The position numbers and the translations under genes are program-made. Shown in pieces: positions 16,561-24,637 of a stretch of DNA of 36,083 nucleotides. How positions within the stretch are numbered: position 1 is the stretch's first letter; each line of letters begins with the position of its first letter. A model generated the notes under the pieces. That model was given only the letters and a program-made list of their open reading frames with translations, was not told the origin of the DNA and did no database searches. This stretch comes from Bacteroidaceae bacterium (lineage in GTDB: Bacteria > Bacteroidota > Bacteroidia > Bacteroidales > Bacteroidaceae), in NCBI GenBank assembly GCA_017464345.1, contig JAFUAH010000016.1:1-36083 (forward strand), in the 5' to 3' direction.

Positions 16561-18381
16561 ATGGATAACGAGTTAATCAAGAAATGCGAAGCCGAGGCCC
16601 AGAAGTGGCTCGCTTCCAATGTGTACGATGCCGACACGAAGGCCGAAATCAAGGCCATGCTCGACAACGAGGACAAGTCGCAGTTGGTGGATGCCTTCTA
16701 CCAGACGCTGGAGTTCGGTACGGGCGGACTGCGCGGCATCATGGGTGCCGGCACCAACCGCATGAACAAGTACATCGTGGCCATGGCCACACAGGGCTTT
16801 GCCAACTACATCAACAAGGCCTTCCCCGAGGGTGGCAAGAGTGTGGTTGTAGGTCACGACTGCCGCAACAACGGCCGCATGTTTGCCGAGACCGTGGCCA
16901 ACATCTTCTCGGCCAACGGCCTGAAGGTTTATCTCTTCGAAGGCCTGCGCCCCACGCCTGAGATTTCCTTCGCCATCCGTCACCTCGGTGCCGTGGCCGG
17001 TGTGAACGTCACCGCCTCGCACAACCCCAAAGAGTACAACGGCTACAAGGCCTATTGGGAGGATGGCGCACAGGTGCTGGCTCCCCACGACAAGGGCATC
17101 ATCGACGAGGTGAACAAGGTGGCCATCGAGGACGTGAAGTTCGAGGGCAATCCCGACCTCATCAAGATTGTGGGCGGCGAGATTGACTACGACTACATGA
17201 CGGCCGTCAAGGAAGCCATGGTCGACCAAGACGTCATCCTGCGCCAGAAGGATCTGAACATCGTCTACAGTCCCATGCACGGCACGGGCCGCGTCATCAT
17301 CCCCCTGTGCCTGCGCTCTTGGGGCTTCCAGAACATCAACGTCGTGCCCGAGCAGATGGTCATCGACGGCAACTTCCCGACGGTGGTCAGCCCCAATCCC
17401 GAGAACGCCGAGGCCATGACCCTGGGCATGAAACTCGGCACGAAACTCAATGCCGACCTCGTCATCGCCTCTGACCCCGATGCCGACCGTCTGGCCATCG
17501 TCTGCCGCGACCCGAAGGGCGAGTGGATCATCATCAACGGCAACCAGACCTGCATGATGTTCTGCTACTACATCATCAAGAACAAGATAGCCCTCGGCCA
17601 GTTGAAGCCCAGCGACTTCCTTGTGAAGACCATCGTCACCACCGAGGTCATCGCCGAGATGGCCAAGAAGAACAACGTCGAACTGCGCGACTGCTACACC
17701 GGCTTCAAGTGGATTGCCCGCGAGATAGCCATCAGCGAAGGCAAGCAGAAGGCTGCGGGTGAGCGAGAGGAGAGTCAAATGAGTTTGAACTCTTCCGAGC
17801 ATGAGCAGGCTCGGCCAAAGGCCAGGTATATCGGCGGCGGTGAGGAGAGTTTCGGCTTCCTGCCCTACGACAAGGTGCGCGACAAGGATGCCCCAGCCAG
17901 CATCTGCCTCATCTGCGAGATAGCCGCATGGGCCAAGGACCAGGGCAAGACGCTCTACGACCTCTTGATAGACATCTATAAGGAATATGGCTTCTCTTAC
18001 GAGCACACCATCAACGTCGTTCGCCCCGGTAAGTCGGGTGCCGACGAAATCAAGCAGATGATGGTGGATTTCCGCGGTGCCAAGGCTCCCAAGGACATCG
18101 CCGGCAGCAAGATTGTCTGCACCAAGGACTTCCAGGCTCTGACGGCCACCGATGCCGAGGGCAACGTCACGAAACTCGACATGCCCGCCACCTCGAACGT
18201 CCTCCAGTGGTTCTGCGAGGACGGCACGAAGGTTTCCGTCCGTCCCAGCGGCACCGAGCCCAAGATTAAGTTCTACGTCGAGGTGAAGGGCCAGATAGGT
18301 TGTGCCGACTGCTATCCCGGAGCCGTGGCCGAGGCCCAGAAGAAGGTAGAGGCCATCAAGGCAAGCCTGGGGCTGGAGTAA
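16561..18381 (+). CDS. pgm: Phosphoglucomutase / phosphomannomutase
   Basis: 606 aa alpha-D-phosphohexomutase, interconverting hexose 1- and 6-phosphates. Domain landmarks are FGTGGLRGIMGAGTNRMN near residue 52, the phosphoserine loop TASHNP (about residues 150-155), the metal loop DPDADR (about 308-313), the sugar loop GGGEESFGF (about 423-431) and the phosphate loop RPSGTEPK near 560. Between GKQK397 and RYIGGGEE lies an apparent extra segment of about 24 residues (AAGEREESQMSLNSSEHEQA...), just before the sugar-binding loop, not expected from the family. A hairpin terminator follows at 18418. I find no clear TAnnTTTG box upstream. Confidence 0.95.
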   Translation: MDNELIKKCEAEAQKWLASNVYDADTKAEIKAMLDNEDKSQLVDAFYQTLEFGTGGLRGIMGAGTNRMNKYIVAMATQGFANYINKAFPEGGKSVVVGHDCRNNGRMFAETVANIFSANGLKVYLFEGLRPTPEISFAIRHLGAVAGVNVTASHNPKEYNGYKAYWEDGAQVLAPHDKGIIDEVNKVAIEDVKFEGNPDLIKIVGGEIDYDYMTAVKEAMVDQDVILRQKDLNIVYSPMHGTGRVIIPLCLRSWGFQNINVVPEQMVIDGNFPTVVSPNPENAEAMTLGMKLGTKLNADLVIASDPDADRLAIVCRDPKGEWIIINGNQTCMMFCYYIIKNKIALGQLKPSDFLVKTIVTTEVIAEMAKKNNVELRDCYTGFKWIAREIAISEGKQKAAGEREESQMSLNSSEHEQARPKARYIGGGEESFGFLPYDKVRDKDAPASICLICEIAAWAKDQGKTLYDLLIDIYKEYGFSYEHTINVVRPGKSGADEIKQMMVDFRGAKAPKDIAGSKIVCTKDFQALTATDAEGNVTKLDMPATSNVLQWFCEDGTKVSVRPSGTEPKIKFYVEVKGQIGCADCYPGAVAEAQKKVEAIKASLGLE

Positions 18382-18725
18382 GTCCAGAGCCATACATACT
18401 CTTTTGGATATTGTTTACCAAACCTTGGAACGTGCGTTCCAAGGTTTGGTTTTTGTATTCCAAGGTTTGGAACGCACATTCCAAGGTTTGCACTTGTTTA
18501 TGCATCGTGTACCTATACATTATGCACTCCAATCCTTCCGCTGATGCATCCTAAAGTTATTGCCTTTGTTTCGGGGCGCTTGTCGCTTTACATTGCGCCG
18601 TGGAGGCATTGGCTCCACAGCGTAACATTGGCGGCTTCCTAAGGCAATGTTGCGTGCTTCGCGAAATAAATCGCCCTGTCCCCTTGCTACCAAGCCTTGG
18701 GACGCGCGTTCCAGGGCTTGTTTTC
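18382..18725. repeat. Gene-free region of hairpins and TTCCAAGGTTTG repeats
   Basis: 344 bp without a credible gene. TTCCAAGGTTTG occurs at 18437, 18458 and 18479, exactly 21 bp apart. A related hairpin at 18691-18720 (CAAGCCTTGGGACG with CGTTCCAGGGCTTG, two G-U pairs) is followed by TTTT. A third stem, GTGGAG/CTCCAC, lies near 18595-18621. A 26-bp stretch at 18660-18685 recurs imperfectly at 20129-20154 on the other side of the ATPase gene. Confidence 0.65.
18418..18454 (+). terminator. Perfect hairpin terminator of pgm
   Basis: CCAAACCTTGGAACG and its exact reverse complement are separated by two bases and followed by TTTTT at 18450-18454. It lies 37 bases after the pgm stop. Confidence 0.85.
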
Positions 18726-19928
18726 CTAATACATCATGCCGAAGAGCCATAGGGGGATTTTGTTGCCTAGGACATATTCCTCGTTGTCGGCAGCAATGTA
18801 GCCGTCAGGAAGTCCTGCTATCTGTTTGCCTCCCTTCGAGCGGCCGCCTACCTCGATGGTGTACTGGCCGTCAATGGTGAAGTCGGCCGAGGACTTGCTG
18901 TATTCCACCCGGTGTGCATAGGACAACTGATTGACAAAAAACGCTTCACGCGCCGTGCCCTCATTGAGCACCCCGAACGACAGGGCGTGCAGGAGGTTGG
19001 TGTTTTCCAGATAAATCTTGTCAGGCTTTTGCATGCGCTTGACGTTGGCAAGGTCGGAGTAGAGCAAGTTGATAATCTGGGCATCGTTGAGATGCTGGAG
19101 ATACTGGAGTAGGGTGGTGCGTGAGAGTTCGGCCATGCTCGCCAACTTCACCGTATCGACGGCAAACGGCACATTGGAGGCCAGGACAGCCAGCAGGGCT
19201 TTCAGTTTGCGGATGTTGCCCACGTCGAGTTTGCGCATCTGTGGCAGTTCGCTTTCCAGTGTCATATTAACGACGTTCTCGATGCGCAGATGGTAATTCT
19301 CCAAGCCTTCCACAAAGAAGGGGTAATAGCCCTCCCGGAGGTATTGGGCAAAAAGGGAAAGCGGACGGATACGGGAATTCACCTCTGCGCAGATGCTGTT
19401 CCCGTTGGTGAGGATGTCCTGCAATGACAGGGTGGGGAAGATCTGGCGGTGGGCGAGTTCCAGGTATTCCCGGAACGAAAGTCCCTGCATCTTGTACGAG
19501 ATGCAGCGACGCGAAAGGTCTGCCTCGCCCGCCATGATGTTTATCAGTGAAGAACCGCTCAGCGTGAAGTGCATGTCCGGGAACTCGTCGTAGGCATTCT
19601 TGATTTCCCTGCTCCATCCTTCGTACTTGTGTACTTCGTCCAGGAACAGGTGTTTGCCGCCTTGCGCGTGAAATTGTTCGATGAAGTCGAGCAACTGGTG
19701 GTTGCTGAAGTAGATGTTGTCCAGGCTGATGTAGAGCACCTCGGTCGTGTTTGTCGGGCCAAACTCCGAGAGGATGCGCTGCAGCATCAGGGTGGTCTTG
19801 CCCACGCCGCGCTGCCCCTTAATCATAATCAGGCGTTCGTGCCAGTCGATGAGTGTCATTGTGCTGCGCACAAAGTTGAGATCGACCGTGCGCATTCTGT
19901 TGAGGTGTCTTTTAATCAGTGATTCCAT
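18726..19928 (-). CDS. AAA_14 / DUF4143 family ATPase
   Basis: 400 aa. The N-terminal AAA_14 domain has Walker A GQRGVGKTT (about residues 38-46) and Walker B HLFLDEVHKYEGW (about 93-105). The C-terminal DUF4143 region (about 200-380) ends with ADFTIDGQYTIEVGGRSKGGKQIAG, which resembles a nuclease-like fold seen in this family. Such orphan ATPases are abundant in Bacteroidetes and their function is mostly unknown. It is monocistronic with its own promoter at 19952-19982. Imperfect 26-bp direct repeats flank it at 18660 and 20129, hinting that it may be a mobile or variably present unit. Confidence 0.9.
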   Translation of the reverse strand: MESLIKRHLNRMRTVDLNFVRSTMTLIDWHERLIMIKGQRGVGKTTLMLQRILSEFGPTNTTEVLYISLDNIYFSNHQLLDFIEQFHAQGGKHLFLDEVHKYEGWSREIKNAYDEFPDMHFTLSGSSLINIMAGEADLSRRCISYKMQGLSFREYLELAHRQIFPTLSLQDILTNGNSICAEVNSRIRPLSLFAQYLREGYYPFFVEGLENYHLRIENVVNMTLESELPQMRKLDVGNIRKLKALLAVLASNVPFAVDTVKLASMAELSRTTLLQYLQHLNDAQIINLLYSDLANVKRMQKPDKIYLENTNLLHALSFGVLNEGTAREAFFVNQLSYAHRVEYSKSSADFTIDGQYTIEVGGRSKGGKQIAGLPDGYIAADNEEYVLGNKIPLWLFGMMY

Positions 19929-19951
19929 ATCGAAGCATCGTATTTGTGCCG

Positions 19952-19982
19952 TAAAGGTACGTAAAAAGTTTTACATGCAAAA
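19952..19982 (-). promoter_or_regulatory. Bacteroidetes-type promoter of the ATPase gene
   Basis: On the minus strand TTTTG (19978-19982) is followed after 18 bases by TACCTTTA (19952-19959), close to the TTTG / TAnnTTTG pair. It lies 24 bases before the ATG. Confidence 0.65.
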
Positions 19983-20432
19983 CATTTTTATGTGGAATGT
20001 GTTCAATACACAAAACATTTTTTCGATATTTGTTGCTTTATTACCCTATTTGTTCAGCGTGTAATACAGATTTTGCATAAATATGTTAAGTATGCTGAAC
20101 ACGTGTGTGGCAATAAAGTGTATGGTCTCGCGAAAAAAGTCGCCCAATCCCCTTACGCTTTCACTTTTATTTTGTACTTTTGTATCGTGTTCTTTGGGAC
20201 ATAGACATTTTATTTGCTCAATTCTCCGACGAACTGCAACCTCAAAAGAGATTTTCGGGCAATATCAATGTACATTGGAGTTGCGCTTATAGGCGTAGAC
20301 TTCAACCATAGTACATTGAGGCTGTTGCAGGCCTGTCGGAGATATGGAAGGTCTGCGCTTTTCTTGTGCCTGTAAGGTTAGTGCTGACTGGGCGAGAGAT
20401 GAAAGATCGTATTAACCTAAATAGCAAACAAA
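19983..20432 (+). promoter_or_regulatory. Long leader region before the DUF3298/TonB-like gene
   Basis: No credible gene. TACTTTTG at 20175-20182 is the best -7 box, giving a leader of about 240 bases. The stretch near 20265-20320 repeats the word TACATTG twice. The 26-bp direct repeat copy at 20129-20154 lies just upstream of the box. I see no recognisable riboswitch. Confidence 0.4.
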
Positions 20433-22156
20433 ATGAAAAAAAGTATTCTTATCCTCTTTCTGCTTGTTCTGTATACTCCGATATTAGTCGTATTCGCAGA
20501 GTCGCATGAATTGATTACTAAGCATTTGTCGCGCTCTGCTGATGGAAAGTGGACCGTGTTCATAGCCAATCTACGTTATCCCATGCAGAGTCCGAATCTG
20601 GAGAAAGAATGCTGTCTTTGGCTCTTTCAGGACAGCACAAGCAATACCTTGCGTGAGGCAGTAGGAAAGTTAGAGTCTGCCTATGTGGAATCAAGACCCA
20701 TTCCCAAGAGGATAAGAATATGGGAAACCGATGATTCCTTATCAATGTTAAATGACGATGAAATAGGATTATCTGCGTACGAACTCAGCATGGGCTTGCA
20801 AGCTGGTCAATGTCAGAGTTATTATATGAAGCGAGAAGAGAAAGTGGACGGAAAAATCTATTACTGGTCGCAATCATTCATCTATGACTCCAGACTGGAG
20901 AAGATTTTGACCGTTGATGATATCTTTGTCCCCTCAGTGGCTGATTCGCTGAAGGCCCGGGCAAATCTCAACGCCATATCTATGCACATTTCCCGCAGCC
21001 GCTTTGCTGAATCTTTACCTCAGGATGAAATAAAAATCCAAATCGACGACGACCCCATTATTACCATCAGTAAGGATATTCTTCAATGTTCCGACGAGTT
21101 TACCGAGGATTTCAAAATCTCGACTCAAATTCAAGAACGTTTCGAGGCTGCCGTTAAAAGTATGCGAGAGGCCGCAATAAATGAAGATAGAAAACGTTTT
21201 GAAGGTGTGATAAAAGACTGGGAGGAAGCACAAACAATGCCTCCAAAAGAGAAAGAGAAAATAAAAAAACTCGTTGTCAAGATGACTCCTAAAATAGAGA
21301 AAAAGTTGAGAGATTTGATTGCAAAAGATTACGAAGAAGAGATTGGCGAGGGGCTAAAATATGCAAATGTGGATGAATTTGTGGACAACCGACAATGGTT
21401 GCCAAACTATGCAGAGAAATTGCTTGAGATGACTGTGCCGAGAGACTATCATACTCATTTTCCTAAATTGTTGATAAGCACAGACGACGAAGGGAATATT
21501 TCAGATGTTACCACCACATTACCATGGCATGTAAAGAACATTGCCATCATGAAAAGTCTCCCCCATTGGTATACATGTAAAGCCTATCGCAAAGGCAAAA
21601 CTTCCCGGTGGGTATGGAAACTTATTATAGATGACTGGGATAGATATTATTACCTTAATGAATGGAATAGAAGGTATTATTACCTTAATGAGAGTTTTGA
21701 GGATTACTATCCACAAATGGATGAACTGATAACCGACAAAATGATGGCATACAAAGAACCGACTTTCGCCGACGACATACTTCTGCCAAAGTCCACTAAA
21801 GGGGAAGGCAAGGAGAAAGTGGCAGCACTGAGAGATTCGGTTAACGGCAATCCGATAGTAGTCATTCCTGAAGAAAACGCAGAATTTCCTGGAGATGTAA
21901 ATGCATGGTTGAATAATAATTTGAAATATCCTCGCTATTGTTCGCAAATGAATATTCAGGGGCGTGTTTCTGTTCAATTTACAATAGCAGAGGACGGGCA
22001 ATTATAAACATAAAGACATTACGTAGCCCCGACCCACATTTGGCTGCCGAGGCTGAGCGCCTTATAAAATCCATGCCTCGATGGAAACCAGCGCAGAGGG
22101 ACGGAAAACCTGTACGTCAGCGCTTCGTATTTCCGGTAATGTTCCGACTCAATTGA
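20433..22156 (+). CDS. Secreted DUF3298-like / TonB C-terminal domain protein, frameshifted near the 3' end
   Basis: The first frame (20433-22007, 524 aa) starts with a signal peptide (MKKSILILFLLVLYTPILVV). A region with YYMKREEKVDGKIYYWSQ and LEKILTVDDIFVPS resembles DUF3298/RsiV-type domains. The C-terminal part (NPIVVIPEENAEFPGD... QGRVSVQFTIAEDGQL) begins a TonB C-terminal domain. The rest of that domain (INIKTLRSPDPHLAAEAE...) is in another frame up to 22156. One added base near 22001 would join them into about 574 aa. No slippery heptamer is seen, so a mutation or a sequence error is more likely than programmed frameshifting. A tandem YYYLNE repeat encoded around 21640-21700 is also present. 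Confidence 0.75.
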
Positions 22157-22171
22157 CCGACCAGCAAACAG

Positions 22172-22274
22172 CATTTTCGCTCATTTAATTGTGTCTTTGA
22201 ATTGCATTCTAAGATACTACCATTCGGAAAATTGCAAGTAAACTTGCATTTTCACTCATTTAATCGTATCTTTA
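22172..22274 (+). promoter_or_regulatory. Duplicated promoter segment before the coiled-coil operon
   Basis: CATTTTCnCTCATTTAAT followed by a -7-like box occurs twice: 22172-22200 (TGTCTTTG form) and 22247-22274 (TATCTTTA), about 75 bases apart. A small hairpin, TGCAAGT-AA-ACTTGCA, with a following TTTT overlaps the second copy and could terminate the upstream gene. Confidence 0.6.
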
Positions 22275-22295
22275 CGACTCAAAATTAATCTTACT

Positions 22296-23198
22296 ATGAT
22301 GAAAAGAGTATCGATACTGATAGTTTTCTTAGTAGCCCTGCTACCTGTGCTGGCGCAGACGGACGAGGCGGTATTGCAGTCCATAAAGGACGACATCCAG
22401 GCCGTGAAGGCACGGACGCGCGAGACGAAGAGCCTGCTGCGCGACCAGGAGCGCGAACTGCGGAAACTGACGGCGGAACTGGAGCGCACACGAGCCACCA
22501 TACAGCAGAATAAGCAACGGGCTCGCGATGCCAAGAAGAGCGGAAAGTCGTTTACTCCGAAACCCGTGGAGCGCACCTACACCAGCGTGTATGCCCATCC
22601 GGAAACACCAGATGCCGGAGCAAAGCCTGCAACTGACGCAAAGTCTGCCGCACCAACTGCAAGACCTGCAAAGTCTGGCAAACCCGCAAAGTCTGACAGC
22701 AAGACTGCAAGCAAGAAGAAAGAGAAGACAATGCAACAAACTCCGAAGCAGGAAGAGAAGACAAAGGACACAGAGAGCGCAGAGAACACAGGGGGGGCAG
22801 AGAAGAAGACTGAAAAGGTGCCTGAGCAGAAAGCCGTTCCCGGGGCAACCGGCTCCAACCGCCGTATCAGCGACAAGGAGGCCCTGCGCCAACAGAAGCA
22901 GCGTAATAAGTATTACGAAGACCGCCTGAAGGAGAAGCAGAAGGCGGCCAAGGAAACCGAAAAACAAGCGGCCAAGGAGGCAGCCCAGGCCCAGAAGGAG
23001 AAGGAAAAGGCGGAGAAAGAGGCTGCCAAGGCTCGCAAGAAGATGGAGAAGGAAAAGAAAAAGTCCGAACCTCCAGTGGCCTCTGCCCGTCGCCAGCGTG
23101 ATACCAAAAGCACAGAGGACGCAGAGAAGTCTGACCAGTCCGACAGGTCTGACAGGTCCGACAAGCCAAAGCCCACAGAGAAGAAAGGCAATGACTGA
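22296..23198 (+). CDS. Secreted K/E/A-rich coiled-coil protein, unknown function
   Basis: 300 aa. It has a signal peptide (MMKRVSILIVFLVALLPVLA, then QTDE). A coiled coil spans about residues 24-75 (ERELRKLTAELERTRATIQQ), then a low-complexity A/K/S/P region, then a second long K/E/A helix (about 200-270). The tail SDQSDRSDRSDK is encoded by a 9-bp repeat. The family is not recognised; such proteins are often envelope-associated. It is first in a tight operon with nudC, a four-helix protein and an UshA-like phosphatase. Simple-sequence content is high (a G7 run near 22791 and CACAGAG/GCAGAG repeats), so frame stability may vary between strains. Confidence 0.75.
   Translation: MMKRVSILIVFLVALLPVLAQTDEAVLQSIKDDIQAVKARTRETKSLLRDQERELRKLTAELERTRATIQQNKQRARDAKKSGKSFTPKPVERTYTSVYAHPETPDAGAKPATDAKSAAPTARPAKSGKPAKSDSKTASKKKEKTMQQTPKQEEKTKDTESAENTGGAEKKTEKVPEQKAVPGATGSNRRISDKEALRQQKQRNKYYEDRLKEKQKAAKETEKQAAKEAAQAQKEKEKAEKEAAKARKKMEKEKKKSEPPVASARRQRDTKSTEDAEKSDQSDRSDRSDKPKPTEKKGND
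23129..23164 (+). repeat. 9-bp repeat GTCyGACmr, four copies, end of gene 1 of the operon
   Basis: Units start at 23129, 23138, 23147 and 23156. In frame they encode SDQ/SDR/SDR/SDK near the C-terminus of the coiled-coil protein. Confidence 0.85.
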
Positions 23199-24039
23199 TT
23201 TGTACTTTGCATATTGTCAGGGCGACGTGCTACTCACGAAAGGGGAGCAGGGCGTGACGATACCTTCGGGCGACAGGCCTCCCATAGAGTTCCAACCGTG
23301 GGAACAGGTGACAACAGTTCACAGTTCACAGTTTACAGTTCACAGTTATAGGTGTCACATCTATCGCCTCGACCGTCCCGTCACGGGCCGCGACGACTTG
23401 CAGATGATGGGACTCAGGAAGTCGTACGACGTACTGCCTGCCGACCTCTATCAGTTGGCCGGGAAGTGCGCCGAGTTGGTCTATTGGGACCAGAACTCTA
23501 AGTTCTGTGGTTGCTGCGGTGCCCCGATGCGGTGGGACACGGACATCTCGAAGCGATGCACCGAGTGCGGCAAGGAACTGTGGCCACAACTCCAGACGGC
23601 AATCATCGTTAGGGTGACGCGGGGCGAGGAAGTCCTCCTCGTCCATGCCCATAACTTCCGGGGCACGTTCTACGGACTGGTGGCGGGCTTCGTGGAGACG
23701 GGCGAGACGCTGGAGGAGTGTGTCTGCCGCGAAGTGTGGGAAGAAACGCACATCCGAATAAAGAACATCCGCTACTTCGCCTCCCAGCCGTGGCCCTATC
23801 CCGCAGGGTTGATGGTGGGCTTCACGGCCGAATACGAGAGTGGCGAACTGCAACTCCAACGTTCCGAACTGGCGGGTGGGGGGTGGTTCCGACGCGACAA
23901 CCTGCCCGAGATACCAGGGCCTGTAAGCCTTGCCCGGCGGCTCCTGGACGACTGGTTGAGGACTTCGTCTGACAAGTCCGACTTGTCAGACCTGTCCGAC
24001 TTGTCAGACGAAACAACAACTAAAACAAAAGAACTATGA
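23191..24039 (+). CDS. nudC: NADH pyrophosphatase / NAD-cap hydrolase
   Basis: 282 aa from MTDLYFAYCQGDVLL; the ATG overlaps the previous stop. A zinc ribbon uses C106, C109, C123 and C126. The Nudix box runs 166-188 (GFVETGETLEECVCREVWEE), with His187 where Gly is usual. SQPWPYP (198-204) is the signature of NudC enzymes, which hydrolyse NAD(H) and NAD caps on RNA. Residues 42-53 (TVHSSQFTVHSY) come from four copies of AGTTCAC, which add 21 bases over a single copy and keep the frame. The C-terminal SDKSDLSDLSDLSDE is from a 9-bp repeat. Confidence 0.95.
   Translation: MTDLYFAYCQGDVLLTKGEQGVTIPSGDRPPIEFQPWEQVTTVHSSQFTVHSYRCHIYRLDRPVTGRDDLQMMGLRKSYDVLPADLYQLAGKCAELVYWDQNSKFCGCCGAPMRWDTDISKRCTECGKELWPQLQTAIIVRVTRGEEVLLVHAHNFRGTFYGLVAGFVETGETLEECVCREVWEETHIRIKNIRYFASQPWPYPAGLMVGFTAEYESGELQLQRSELAGGGWFRRDNLPEIPGPVSLARRLLDDWLRTSSDKSDLSDLSDLSDETTTKTKEL
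23316..23343 (+). repeat. AGTTCAC heptamer, four copies, inside nudC
   Basis: Copies lie at 23316, 23323, 23330 (AGTTTAC) and 23337. With a single copy the peptide would read VTTVHSYRCHIYRL; the three extra units add seven residues without shifting the frame. Confidence 0.9.
23967..24011 (+). repeat. 9-bp repeat GTCnGACnn, five copies, end of nudC
   Basis: Units start at 23967, 23976, 23985, 23994 and 24003. The first units form a perfect hairpin (GTCTGACAAG with CTTGTCAGAC around TCCGA). Confidence 0.85.
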
Positions 24040-24632
24040 CACAGGCTCAGGGATTCCTGCCACTGCGGGGAGGCTACCGAAAACTCCGCGTCTACCGGGT
24101 GACGGAAATCGTCTATGATCTCACATACTATTTCGCCCATCGCTACCTTGTCAAGGGCGACCGCACGATAGACCAGATGGTGCAGGCGGCGCGGAGTGGC
24201 AAGCAGAATATAGCCGAAGGAAGCAAGGCCTCGATGACTTCGCGGGAGACGGAAATCAAACTGACAAATGTGGCAAAAGCCAGTCTGGAAGAACTACTGG
24301 TGGACTATGAGGACTATCTTCGAGTACATGGTTTGGCGCAATGGGGCGAAGATCATCCCCGATATTCGCGCATGAGAAAGTTTGCCCAAAGTAACGACCT
24401 ACAGCGGAAGTATGACGAGTTGAAGGAGAAACTTAGCGACGAAGAATTGTCCAACCTGTGCATAACCTTGATAAACCAGGCCACCTACATGTTGCGGCGA
24501 CTGATCGCCCGTCAGGAAGAGCAGTTCCTGCAAGAGGGCGGCATCCGCGAGCAGATGACCAAGGCTCGTCTGGAGTATCGTCGGATAGGTCCGACCAGTC
24601 CGACAGGTCTGACTAGTCAGACAAAACAATAA
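24036..24632 (+). CDS. Four-helix-bundle suffix-domain protein (S23/IVS-like)
   Basis: 198 aa. The core TEIVYDLTYYFAHRYLVKGDRTIDQMVQAARSGKQNIAEGSK and TEIKLTNVAKASLEELLVDYEDYLR match the four-helix-bundle proteins related to the S23 family, first seen in 23S rRNA intervening sequences. No catalytic role is known. Here it is a chromosomal operon member: its ATG overlaps the nudC stop as ATGA and the next gene starts six bases after its end. The C-terminal tail GPTSPTGLTSQTKQ is encoded by a 9-bp repeat read in a different frame from the other two copies. Confidence 0.85.
   Translation: MTQAQGFLPLRGGYRKLRVYRVTEIVYDLTYYFAHRYLVKGDRTIDQMVQAARSGKQNIAEGSKASMTSRETEIKLTNVAKASLEELLVDYEDYLRVHGLAQWGEDHPRYSRMRKFAQSNDLQRKYDELKEKLSDEELSNLCITLINQATYMLRRLIARQEEQFLQEGGIREQMTKARLEYRRIGPTSPTGLTSQTKQ
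24589..24624 (+). repeat. 9-bp repeat GTCnGACnn, four copies, end of the four-helix gene
   Basis: Units start at 24589, 24598, 24607 and 24616. GTCTGACTAGTCAGAC (24607-24622) is a perfect palindrome. Confidence 0.85.
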
Positions 24633-24637
24633 CTACT

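Noticed and set aside
16573-18393. Minus-strand open frame of 606 codons opposite pgm
   Set aside because: Exact antisense shadow of phosphoglucomutase, rich in V, D, H and L from reverse codon bias, with no family features.
22001-22012. Programmed ribosomal frameshift in the DUF3298/TonB-like gene
   Set aside because: No slippery heptamer or downstream structure is visible at CAATTATAAAC; a mutation or sequence error is simpler.
23129-24624. Possible CRISPR array from repeated GTCnGAC units
   Set aside because: Units are contiguous 9-mers without spacers and lie in coding sequence; no cas genes are present.
24036-24632. 23S rRNA intervening sequence
   Set aside because: The protein is related to IVS-type four-helix proteins, but no rRNA flanks it and it is translationally coupled to nudC.
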